Below, one piece after another: positions 15,712-23,493 of a stretch of DNA of 44,162 bases (positions within the stretch are counted from its first letter, which is position 1; each line of letters starts with the position of its first letter). This stretch comes from Segetibacter sp. (lineage in GTDB: Bacteria > Bacteroidota > Bacteroidia > Chitinophagales > Chitinophagaceae), in the NCBI GenBank assembly GCA_028288485.1, contig JAQBNO010000107.1, positions 1 to 44,162 of the forward strand, in the 5' to 3' direction. Made by a program: the position numbers and the translations under genes. The notes under the pieces are model-generated. The model was not told the origin of the DNA. It did not search any database and saw only the letters and a program-made list of their open reading frames with translations.

Positions 15712-17742
15712 TTACTTATTCTGTTTGCTGTTTACGGCAACATTATCAAATCGAATTGTTGTAGAAATGTTTTCAATTCCTGAAGATGCCGACAAGCCTA
15801 CGAAAACATTTTTCTTTAGACTTACGTCAGCACTTCCAACCGCTGTCCACTCCTCGCCATCATACGAAGTAAAGCCTGTGAAGGCGTTGCCTTTACGCTG
15901 AAGTTTTAGCCAGTGGTGGCCTGTTATACGTCCAAATGTTACTGAAGGTTCTTTGATAACCGGACCAACAGTACTTATCACAGTTTTATCACCCGTTACA
16001 GTTCTTGTCAATAATCTTACATGCCAGTCTGGTGCTTCAATCTGAGTAGTCTTACCGGGGTAAATTAATAAGGAGGCATGAGGCGCATCCGGGGTAAGCG
16101 TTTCACGAAACATTACGCCAAACCTTGAAAACTGTGCGCTCGGTTGCGGAACAAACCTTACTGTAATTATACCATCCCCATTTAAAGGCATATAGGCATA
16201 GTGTAACGCATCATGTGTGCTATCTATGCCCATTCCTGCTGCCTCCAGTTTGTATTCTTTACCATCAAAAGCTGTTGTACCTTTTACTTTTACAGCACCT
16301 ATGTCTTGTTGTTTCCATGAGCCTGGTAAACCGGATGCAATGCCCGCTTCATAAGCATTCGCGCTTTCACCTTTAGCGTTAGAAGCAGATACGGTATAAT
16401 AATAAAGTGCTCCCGGCTTTACCTTTGAATCGGTATAATTTGCCCTCGTTACATTAATGGCTATGGGGGCATAAGGTCCTCCACTTTTCAAAGCCCTTTT
16501 TACTGTATACCTCGTTGCGCCAACAGGTTCAACCCACGATAACAAATTTCCTTTTGCAGAACCAGTAGCTATAATTGCCCCTGGAGGAGCCGGCACAGAC
16601 GTAAGTAAGTCTTCTGCTGTTTGGGCTGGCTTTGTATAAAACAGAGTTCCATATCCGGGGTGGTCAGCTCCCGGCCTTCCCGGTCCTTCAGGTCGTATTT
16701 TTTCTGCAGCCTGTAGAGTGAAAGGAGTGGTTAAACCCATACGTTTTACATAATGATTATACACCTGCTCATACACTGCACGCAATGGCCCCCGGTCTTG
16801 CCTGGCAATTTTTGTATGATGATATTTGCCTGTTCTGTCTAACCATTCAGTAAATGAAACTTCATTACCTACGTTAAACTTAGCAACATATTCGAAGCCT
16901 TTCAATAACCGGTTATTAGCATAGCCATATAGGTTCAAGCCCTGATGCCATGTTATTTCAGAACATTCAGCGAGCATTCCTATGCCTAATTGTGTATGTC
17001 CCTGGTCGCGACCACTTTCCTGTATTTGGCCTTCTTCATTTATTACATAATGGGTGAGCCTACCATTACCATGACCGCTTACATAATACCTTAACGCCCG
17101 TTCAAAAATGTTCCTGTCGTTACAAAAAACGCCAATAGACATCACAGTTTTAATAGCGGCAGCATCCCAGTTACCATTGGCAAAAGGAGCAAAATCTTTT
17201 AATACAGGATAGATAACCTCTTTAAAATGTTTTTCCGTTTGTTTTATATCAGCTTCACCCCAACCTGCATTTGAGTACCTTAATATTTCAGCAGCAAGCA
17301 CCATCTTAAAAGGCCCGAGACCAGCCATCAAAACTGCATCACGACCTGTGATCGATTTCAGCGTTGATGACCACGCGTTGAGTATTTCAATAGCTTTCTG
17401 TGCATGAGCCTTCTCTCCTGTTATAGCCCACATTACCGCGTTTTGATGTGCTGCATTTGCATCGCTGTCATACGTTCCTTGTCCTACAGTAGGGTTTCTT
17501 CCTACCATAGCCATTGGTCCTTGCATCTGGTATGTATGTTGTGATACCGGATTTTGTACAAATACCAGGTATCCCGAATAGATCGGCTCTTCTTTATTAG
17601 CAACAGCTTTTTTCATACGTTCTAAATCATCCTTTGAATGAAGCAGTCCGGGATGCACAAACGATTGAGCAAAGCCAATATCCACTAATAAGATTAACAA
17701 CAGCATTACAACTGTTCTTATAAAAATGATTCTCGTTATCAT
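15712..17742 (-). CDS. Secreted alginate-lyase-superfamily protein (PL38-like) with FN3 and ConA-like modules
   Basis: 676 residues. After a signal peptide (to ~25), an alpha-toroid lyase domain spans ~27-365. It shows AHQNAVMWAITGEKAHAQKA, NGNWDAAAIKTVMSIGVFCN (189-208), GQIQESGRDQGHTQLGIGM (238-256) and NLYGYANNRLLKGFEYVAKF. These are hallmarks of the alginate-lyase superfamily, closest by eye to PL38 glucuronan/alginate lyases. A fibronectin type III module follows (~386-470), then a C-terminal laminin-G/ConA-like domain (~475-676) ending RFDNVAVN. It probably cleaves a uronic-acid polymer by beta-elimination at the surface or in the periplasm, feeding the GH88 upstream. The family number is my judgement. 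Confidence 0.78.
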   Translation of the reverse strand: MITRIIFIRTVVMLLLILLVDIGFAQSFVHPGLLHSKDDLERMKKAVANKEEPIYSGYLVFVQNPVSQHTYQMQGPMAMVGRNPTVGQGTYDSDANAAHQNAVMWAITGEKAHAQKAIEILNAWSSTLKSITGRDAVLMAGLGPFKMVLAAEILRYSNAGWGEADIKQTEKHFKEVIYPVLKDFAPFANGNWDAAAIKTVMSIGVFCNDRNIFERALRYYVSGHGNGRLTHYVINEEGQIQESGRDQGHTQLGIGMLAECSEITWHQGLNLYGYANNRLLKGFEYVAKFNVGNEVSFTEWLDRTGKYHHTKIARQDRGPLRAVYEQVYNHYVKRMGLTTPFTLQAAEKIRPEGPGRPGADHPGYGTLFYTKPAQTAEDLLTSVPAPPGAIIATGSAKGNLLSWVEPVGATRYTVKRALKSGGPYAPIAINVTRANYTDSKVKPGALYYYTVSASNAKGESANAYEAGIASGLPGSWKQQDIGAVKVKGTTAFDGKEYKLEAAGMGIDSTHDALHYAYMPLNGDGIITVRFVPQPSAQFSRFGVMFRETLTPDAPHASLLIYPGKTTQIEAPDWHVRLLTRTVTGDKTVISTVGPVIKEPSVTFGRITGHHWLKLQRKGNAFTGFTSYDGEEWTAVGSADVSLKKNVFVGLSASSGIENISTTIRFDNVAVNSKQNK

Positions 17743-17847
17743 AATACATTATTCAAATAGTGATCGTTTCCCTTTCGTTCCTTGTTATACTATGCCTGTT
17801 AAATAAGTAATATTCTTTTAGGTTATCAGCATTTGCACTTTACTCAA

Positions 17848-17873
17848 CATCCTTGTGTCACTCCCTTGTACTG
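17848..17873 (+). repeat. Dispersed 26-bp motif, copy 6
   Basis: Reads CATCCTTGTGTCACTC then CCTTGTACTG. It lies 106 bp upstream of the lyase start codon. Confidence 0.8.
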
Positions 17874-17929
17874 ACAGTCCTGATATCGGCAGCTTTTAAT
17901 TATATTCCTCGCCTGAATTATCGAAACTA

Positions 17930-19015
17930 TTATTGTTTTGCTTTAATAACATCTCTTACCATCATTGGCAAAACCGGACTTGCATAAAACGAGCTAAAGC
18001 CATTTTTAAAATTTGAAATCCGGGTAAGAAAAAAGCCGTAAACCCCATTCGTTTTATCGATCCAGGGGTAAGCACCAGCCCAACCTGGGCTGCTGATTAA
18101 AACCGCTTCACCTTTTGTACTTACTTCTTCTCTCCATTCACCCAATCCATAAATATCCTTTCGATTAGAACCCCTTGAACACTCTACGTATTCACCAGGA
18201 TTAACAACAGCATTACCTACCTGGTCTGCCTGCATTTCTTTGATGGCTTTGATTGATAATATTCTCTTTCCTTTATACACTCCATTATTAAATATCATTG
18301 AAAGAAAATTTGCATAACCTTGTAAGTCTGTTCTTGCACCACCGCCGAGCATAGGAGCATGACCGCCCTCAATAGTATCAACAGGAGTAAAATGAGTGTG
18401 TGGCATAGCAAGAGGCTTCGCAATCTTTTCCTGGAAGATTGTTTCCCAATCTTTTCCTGTTGCCAGTTCTGCCATTCGCCCTGCAACCTGCATGGCTAAT
18501 CCACCATATTTAAACTTTGTTCCAGGCAATGTATCTGCAGGAAGATCTGCTATATGTTGAACAGATTCTTTTAGCGTTTGATAATTATCTGTATGAGCAC
18601 CTTTAGGTTGATAATCGGGATAACCAGCAGTGTGCGAAAACAATTGTCTTAATGTTGCCTGTCCTTTTACATCTGTAAATCCAGGCAACCACTTAATTAC
18701 CTTATCATCCCATGAAAGTTTACCTTCATCAACAAGCACAGCAATAGTTGCTGCTGCCAACCATTTTCCCGCTGATGCTATATATGCAACTGTTCCTCGT
18801 TTATAATCACCGAAGTAATTTTTATAAATCACCTTGTTATCTTTTACAATAATAATGCTGGCCCCGTTATAGTGTCCACTATCAACCCAACCCTGTATCT
18901 TGTTTGACACCGACGTTAAATCGTACAATAATTTTTGGTTACCATCTTGCGCATTTATAGCTGTTACAAGAAGACAGGCAGTAATTATTAGTAGGTATGC
19001 TTTAATTATTCTCAC
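17930..19015 (-). CDS. Secreted serine hydrolase (class C beta-lactamase / DD-peptidase fold)
   Basis: The 361-residue protein has a signal peptide ending INAQ. The SxxK motif is S81-A-G-K84 in YIASAGKWLAAATIAVLVDEGKL, followed by LRQLFSHTAGYPDY, typical of the beta-lactamase-related (PF00144) family. The second motif, usually YxN, reads KYGG (in GTKFKYGGLAMQVAG), which is atypical. It probably acts as an esterase or amidase in the periplasm; in a glycan-utilization locus a de-acylating role is possible but speculative. Confidence 0.82.
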   Translation of the reverse strand: MRIIKAYLLIITACLLVTAINAQDGNQKLLYDLTSVSNKIQGWVDSGHYNGASIIIVKDNKVIYKNYFGDYKRGTVAYIASAGKWLAAATIAVLVDEGKLSWDDKVIKWLPGFTDVKGQATLRQLFSHTAGYPDYQPKGAHTDNYQTLKESVQHIADLPADTLPGTKFKYGGLAMQVAGRMAELATGKDWETIFQEKIAKPLAMPHTHFTPVDTIEGGHAPMLGGGARTDLQGYANFLSMIFNNGVYKGKRILSIKAIKEMQADQVGNAVVNPGEYVECSRGSNRKDIYGLGEWREEVSTKGEAVLISSPGWAGAYPWIDKTNGVYGFFLTRISNFKNGFSSFYASPVLPMMVRDVIKAKQ

Positions 19016-19090
19016 TGTGTTTTTATTACTACAAAATATTCAATCGCTTCAAAATTCATTGGCTTTTGCCCGCTGATTTAAATGGTAAGA

Positions 19091-19111
19091 GTACAAGAGT
19101 GCGACGCAACG
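19091..19111 (-). repeat. Dispersed 26-bp motif, copy 7 (GCGTCGCA variant)
   Basis: On the plus strand it reads GTACAAGAGTGCGACGCAAC. It lies 76 bp upstream of the serine hydrolase start. Confidence 0.7.
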
Positions 19112-19232
19112 GCAGATGAATAAAGAACATTTGCCGGCTACATAAAAAGAACAACCTTCATCTACTTTGTTACTCTGAAAATACTATTCAATCCCCGGTT
19201 CTTTTTGAATTTTTCCAATGACTAAGTAAATG

Positions 19233-21140
19233 TTAGTTTGCTCCCTTAATCCAAATCGCCTGTCCACCTGAAGGTTGTAATTGTACGTCTAAAATGGTAG
19301 CGGCATCGACTGTTTTCCGGTCGACTTTCACTTTTGTGTTTGTAACTACATTTGGGTCGTCTGAATAAATAGTAGCGGTATATTTCTTCCCTTTGGATAA
19401 AAAGCTCAAGGGGATTTTTACTGAACGTGCATCATTGTTGGTCAGGGTTCCTACAAACCAATCATTTCCTTTCCTTCGAGCTGTTGTAATGAATTGTCCA
19501 GGCTCTCCCTGGAGCACTTTTGTATCATCCCATGAAGTAGGGATTTTGTCCCAAAACTCAAGTTCCGGTTCGTTGTTTGACATCGATGGTTTATCGTACC
19601 AGTACAAGGTTTGTAAAGGACTATAATATACGGCAGCCATTGCCAGCTGATGAGCATGTGTTGTTTTAATACGTTTGTCGTAGTAACAAATGGTATAATC
19701 AGCAGCGCCAGCAATAAATCTCGTAAAAGGTAGCACGGTATTATGTGTTGCATCAGGCATTTCTTCGTTACCACGGATGCCTTCCGCCGTCATTAGGTTA
19801 GGCCATGTTCGTTGCTCGCCTGTCGGTCTCCAGTCGTCATGTACATTAACCATTATTTTATTTTCTGCAGCCTTCTTAAACATCTCTTCTATCCAGGTTG
19901 TCCAGCGATGCGAGCCCGCCTGTACAAAGCCAAACTTCACTCCCTTTACACCCCACTTATTATAAACTCTGAATAAAGAATCTGATTGGGAATAAAGCCC
20001 CTGCAGGTTACAATACAACCACACACCTACTCCTCTTTCTTTTCCATATTTAATGATACCGGGTAAATCAAAATTTGGTATAGCAACTTTAGTAGCATCT
20101 GAACTGAAGCTGAATGCAGGGCCATACCACTTCCAGTCGAATAGAATGTATTGCAGGTTATGCTTGACTGCAAAGTCTATATTCTCTTGTGCATCTGCCG
20201 TTGTTTGGGTCATTACCCGCATAATCTTGCCTGGTTTAATCCAGCTTACATCTTTAATTTTTGACGGTGGATTCAGGTTTAAAATAAGGTGGTTATTTTC
20301 AATTAGATCTCCGGCTTTCTCTGCTACCATTATTACTCGCCAGGGTGTGCCAACGGGGGATATTAAATCAGCAGGTGTATACATGGATGTAACAATAGTA
20401 TTAGGTTTAGTATCACTCAGCTTAAACTTTGTTCGTGCATAATCAACTAAGGCTGCTTCTGCAAGGCAGGCATATAGTCCATTGCTTAACTTTAATGTCA
20501 ATGGTCGTTCTGCTTCGTTAGGCCAGTTGTTCAATGGCAGTTCATTATATTTTGCCTGTGCCCATAATGCATGCCATGCTTTGGTTCCTTCAGGCAGGGT
20601 GAATTCTGTGCTTTCAGATTTTACCCGGTAATAAGTACCCTTTTCATTTTCGGGAAAGAAATACCTTATTGCAACTCCTTCATCATACACCCTTATTTCT
20701 ACATTCACCAGGTAAATGGCATTGCTCTCTTTTACCAATTCAATAGTAGCTGCATTATAATAATCACGAATTATAGAACGCTCGCCGACAACAGGTTTCC
20801 ACACTCCATCTTTGGTAAATTGATTTATCCTTTTAACGGTTAAATCAGATGTCCAGCGGGATAAGGTGTCAACCTTTAATGCCATTGCACTTTCGGAAAG
20901 GCGGTTGTCGAGTTGAATATCTAAAGCTGATTGTTCAATTACTTTTTTTTCTTTGAACTTAACCTCGTAATACAGCATTCTTCTGCCATCTGCATCCTTT
21001 GCCTGGTAAAAATCAAGGGTTAGATTTTTGTTCGGGGATTGGATTGTTACTGATGTTCCTTCGATTTTTGATTGGGCATTTGCCTTAGAACCAAGCAATA
21101 TCAAAAGAAAGGAGAGAATATATTTTAATGTTTTATGCAT
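19233..21140 (-). CDS. GH97 family glycoside hydrolase (first copy)
   Basis: About 635 residues with signal peptide MHKTLKYILSFLLILLGSKANAQ. The N-terminal beta-sandwich (SPNKNLTLDFYQAKD...LYYEV) leads to the TIM barrel (NLQYILFDWKWYGPAF, GVGVWLYCNLQG, WGVKGVKFGFVQAG, VNVHDDWRPTGEQRTWPN, AEGIRGNEE) and a C-terminal beta domain. GH97 enzymes cleave alpha-galactosides or alpha-glucosides from the non-reducing end. The Asp nucleophile expected at the KxDF position of retaining members is Gly (KFGF), as in the inverting branch, while the HE motif of that branch reads HD. Specificity is therefore uncertain. The start at 21140 is preferred over an extension that would precede the signal peptide. 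Confidence 0.9.
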   Translation of the reverse strand: MHKTLKYILSFLLILLGSKANAQSKIEGTSVTIQSPNKNLTLDFYQAKDADGRRMLYYEVKFKEKKVIEQSALDIQLDNRLSESAMALKVDTLSRWTSDLTVKRINQFTKDGVWKPVVGERSIIRDYYNAATIELVKESNAIYLVNVEIRVYDEGVAIRYFFPENEKGTYYRVKSESTEFTLPEGTKAWHALWAQAKYNELPLNNWPNEAERPLTLKLSNGLYACLAEAALVDYARTKFKLSDTKPNTIVTSMYTPADLISPVGTPWRVIMVAEKAGDLIENNHLILNLNPPSKIKDVSWIKPGKIMRVMTQTTADAQENIDFAVKHNLQYILFDWKWYGPAFSFSSDATKVAIPNFDLPGIIKYGKERGVGVWLYCNLQGLYSQSDSLFRVYNKWGVKGVKFGFVQAGSHRWTTWIEEMFKKAAENKIMVNVHDDWRPTGEQRTWPNLMTAEGIRGNEEMPDATHNTVLPFTRFIAGAADYTICYYDKRIKTTHAHQLAMAAVYYSPLQTLYWYDKPSMSNNEPELEFWDKIPTSWDDTKVLQGEPGQFITTARRKGNDWFVGTLTNNDARSVKIPLSFLSKGKKYTATIYSDDPNVVTNTKVKVDRKTVDAATILDVQLQPSGGQAIWIKGAN

Positions 21141-21164
21141 TTTATTTGGTTTATTTTTTTGAAG

Positions 21165-21251
21165 AAGGAACACAAAGGGCATTAAGAACCACGAAGGACA
21201 CAAAGACCTTTCTTCGTGTTCTTTGTGTATCCTTTGTGTTCTTTGTGTTCC
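21165..21251 (+). repeat. Left direct repeat flanking the GxxExxY gene
   Basis: Starts AAGGAACACAAAGGGCATTA and ends CTTTGTGTTCTTTGTGTTCC. It is also internally palindromic (CACAAAG/CTTTGTG arms). It matches 21670-21756 in the same orientation with only a few differences, for example AAAGACC vs AACGACC. Confidence 0.9.
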
Positions 21252-21259
21252 TAATTATC

Positions 21260-21646
21260 CTAAAGCTTTTCAAATCCATTAATTACTCTTTTAATTCCAT
21301 CTTTCAGCAACACTGAATTAAAGTTTAAAATCAATCCAAATCGTAAATTGAGAAATCGTAAATAGGTAAGTATTTGTGCTACTTGTAATGGACCGATAGC
21401 TTCAATGTTCTTGGTGTCTACAACTACACGTTTTTCAACAACTATATCTGCCCGATATCCGCATTCCATTCTTATTTCTTCGAAAATTACCGCTACGGCT
21501 TTTTCGGTTTCTACAAAAAGACCTCTTTGTCTTAGCCGATAAGCAAGGCAAGTTTTATATACACTTTCCAACATTCCAGGTCCAATTGACTTATGGATAT
21601 GGAAGGCTTCGTCAAGAATTACTTTTATAATTTCTTCTTCTGTCAT
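21260..21646 (-). CDS. GxxExxY protein
   Basis: The 128-residue protein has the defining motif GPGMLESVY (about residues 22-30), a predicted nuclease-like core (YRADIVVEKRVVVDTKNIE, with D/VVEKR and KNIE) and VAQILTYLRFLNLRFGLILNFN. The family is widespread, often scattered through genomes and sandwiched in repeats; its function is not known to me. Here it interrupts a PUL between GH97 and GH88 and is flanked by ~87-bp near-identical direct repeats, which suggests it arrived as a unit. Confidence 0.93.
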   Translation of the reverse strand: MTEEEIIKVILDEAFHIHKSIGPGMLESVYKTCLAYRLRQRGLFVETEKAVAVIFEEIRMECGYRADIVVEKRVVVDTKNIEAIGPLQVAQILTYLRFLNLRFGLILNFNSVLLKDGIKRVINGFEKL

Positions 21647-21669
21647 TTTTTACTTTTCGCTTAAGAGAT

Positions 21670-21776
21670 AAGGAACACAAAGGGCATTAAGAACCACGAA
21701 GGACACAACGACCTTTCTTCGTGTACTTTGTGTATCCTTTGTGTTCTTTGTGTTCCCTTTGTGTTCTTTGTGTTCC
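21670..21776 (+). repeat. Right direct repeat flanking the GxxExxY gene
   Basis: Starts AAGGAACACAAAGGGCATTA and, after matching the left repeat to 21756, carries one extra CTTTGTGTTCTTTGTGTTCC unit. Confidence 0.9.
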
Positions 21777-21792
21777 ATCAAACTCATAAAAT

Positions 21793-23016
21793 TCAAAGTT
21801 TTCCGTAGATACTTTTCCCTTCTTTTAGTTTTTTAGCTCTCAGCAAAGCCTCTACATAATAGTAGTCTGCATAAATTATGGAGGCATTTATTTCACTACC
21901 GGCGGGCTTATGCCCTGTAGAGTGCAAAAGGAAAGCATTGTTAACTGAGCCGCTTTGATAAGCGGGCGAAGAAAGCGACTGCAGCATCTGCCTGGCCTTG
22001 GTTCTATACATATTTGCTTTTGCTTTGTCTTGCACAAAGGTCGACAACTCAAGCAATGCAGAGGCAACAACACATGCAGCAGAAGCATCTCGCGGAGCAT
22101 TCGGAATATCAGGTGCATTAAAATCCCAATAAGGAATTAAATCTGCAGGAAGGTCTTTAAGATATACATCAGTAATCTTTTGAGCAAAGTCCAAAAACTC
22201 CTGGTTTTTGCTTTCACGATAACACATCGTAAAACCATAAATAGCCCATGACTGACCCCGTGCCCACATACTGTTATCTGAATATCCCTGGTGAGTAATG
22301 CCTTTTACTTTTTTACCGGTAGCTGTATCATATACCACTACGTGATAAGAAGTATTATCTGGTCTGAAGTGGTTGTTCATCGTTGTTGTTGCATGACTAA
22401 CGGCCATGTCGTATAACTTTTTGCTGCCTCCATTCTTCGACGCCCAGAACAACAGTTCCAGATTGATCATGTTATCCATTATCGTGTTGTGGCGTAAGGG
22501 CCAATCAACACCCGGCACTGGTCGTGGCCACGAAAGTATAGTGCCTACTTTAGGATTAAATAGTGTAGCCAGTGAATCTGCAGCTCTTAACAGAATTCTT
22601 TTATAATCACTATTATTTGTTAACCTGTAGCCATTACCAAAACTGCAGTACAACATAAAGCCAAGATCATGATCAATTGGAGAGGAATCTACAAGTGGAG
22701 TTAATAGGCGTGAAGTAATATCCGCTCTAGCTTTCCAGTTATCGTCTTTGGAGTACTCATACACATACCATTCAACGCCCGGCCAAAATCCACTTGTCCA
22801 ATCTCTGTAATCAACAGTTCTCCATCCTGTTTTACCATTGGCTATACTTCTTGGTATCCTGTTATTACCAGTTATTCCGGTAGCAGTTTTAGTGGCCTGG
22901 GCAACGCAGTAATCCAAAGCGGTAGTGTATTCATCACGTTGCAACTTTCTGTTTGCGCATGATAGGAATGCAAGTGATATGCATAATACCGTCGTGTTTA
23001 TCTTTCCTGTATTCAT
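21793..23016 (-). CDS. GH88 unsaturated glucuronyl hydrolase (lipoprotein)
   Basis: The 407-residue protein removes the 4,5-unsaturated uronate left at the non-reducing end by polysaccharide lyases. The (alpha/alpha)6 barrel carries the two family aspartates: D117 in SPIDHDLGFMLYCSFGNGY and D181 in HNTIMDNMINLELLFWAS. Their 64-residue spacing is as in characterised GH88 enzymes. Also seen are YRDWTSGFWPGVEWY (70-84) and HQGYSDNSMWARGQSWAIYGF. The N-terminus has lipobox FLSC (C20), so the protein is membrane anchored. It is the natural partner of the two lyases in this locus. Confidence 0.95.
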   Translation of the reverse strand: MNTGKINTTVLCISLAFLSCANRKLQRDEYTTALDYCVAQATKTATGITGNNRIPRSIANGKTGWRTVDYRDWTSGFWPGVEWYVYEYSKDDNWKARADITSRLLTPLVDSSPIDHDLGFMLYCSFGNGYRLTNNSDYKRILLRAADSLATLFNPKVGTILSWPRPVPGVDWPLRHNTIMDNMINLELLFWASKNGGSKKLYDMAVSHATTTMNNHFRPDNTSYHVVVYDTATGKKVKGITHQGYSDNSMWARGQSWAIYGFTMCYRESKNQEFLDFAQKITDVYLKDLPADLIPYWDFNAPDIPNAPRDASAACVVASALLELSTFVQDKAKANMYRTKARQMLQSLSSPAYQSGSVNNAFLLHSTGHKPAGSEINASIIYADYYYVEALLRAKKLKEGKSIYGKL

Positions 23017-23073
23017 CTGGATTTCTTTATAACTGTATGTATTTTTGTTACCAACTTTTGTTTATCAATTAAA

Positions 23074-23093
23074 CATCGTTGTGTCACTCCCTG
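23074..23093 (+). repeat. Dispersed 26-bp motif, copy 8 (short form)
   Basis: Reads CATCGTTGTGTCACTCCCTG, without the TTGTA segment. It lies 58 bp upstream of the GH88 start. Confidence 0.75.
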
Positions 23094-23130
23094 CATCTTT
23101 TATATCTATAGTCGTCATTTGGAAAAAAAG

Positions 23131-23213
23131 GTTCACAAAGAACACGATGAACCACAAAGAACACGACGAAAAGCTTTGTGTTCTTTGTGTCAACTCTGTG
23201 TTCTTTGTGCTCC
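23131..23213 (+). repeat. Third copy of the CACAAAGAACACG repeat
   Basis: GTTCACAAAGAACACGATGA through TTCTTTGTGCTCC is an imperfect palindrome of the same family as the repeats flanking the GxxExxY gene. Its right end abuts the GH43 remnant, whose stop begins at 23220. Confidence 0.85.
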
Positions 23214-23217
23214 TGCT

Positions 23218-23479
23218 TTAGCCCCTTTTATTATATGTACAACAGCGCGAACCCTTTGCCGTTGTGTTAAAAGCTTTGGGACCTTCAAGGGTTGGATGAT
23301 TTTCATGACCGTCAAAAACGTGTGTTCCTTCATCTATTACTTTCATTCCATCAGCACTCAGCCGTTTTACAGTTATTACACCGTTAATCTGAGGAGTTGA
23401 TATCAGTTTAGCGGGTGGCTATAGGAAGCTGCTGCAACCAGCAATAAAAAAACCATCCGATAAGTTTTTTACTAGTCAT
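23218..23479 (-). pseudogene. Remnant of a GH43 family glycosidase
   Basis: An ATG at 23479 opens a signal-peptide-like start (MTSKKLIGWFF; with a frameshift VFLLLVAAASYS). A later frame then reads STPQINGVITVKRLSADG followed by VFDGHENHPTLEGPK, which matches the mid-region VxRMSxDGxKLLDDGxxVFDGHxxHPTVEGPKFY of GH43 beta-xylosidase/arabinofuranosidase-like enzymes. The intervening ~200 residues and everything after EGPK are missing, and the 3' side abuts a repeat copy. The gene therefore appears deleted and cut off by repeat activity. It has the same orientation as its PUL neighbours. Confidence 0.65.
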
Positions 23480-23493
23480 TTCTTATCACGTTT

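Noticed and set aside
21165-21776. CRISPR array
   Set aside because: Repeats of CTTTGTGTTC look periodic, but there are no spacers of regular length and the unit is palindromic and gene-flanking, so it is not CRISPR.
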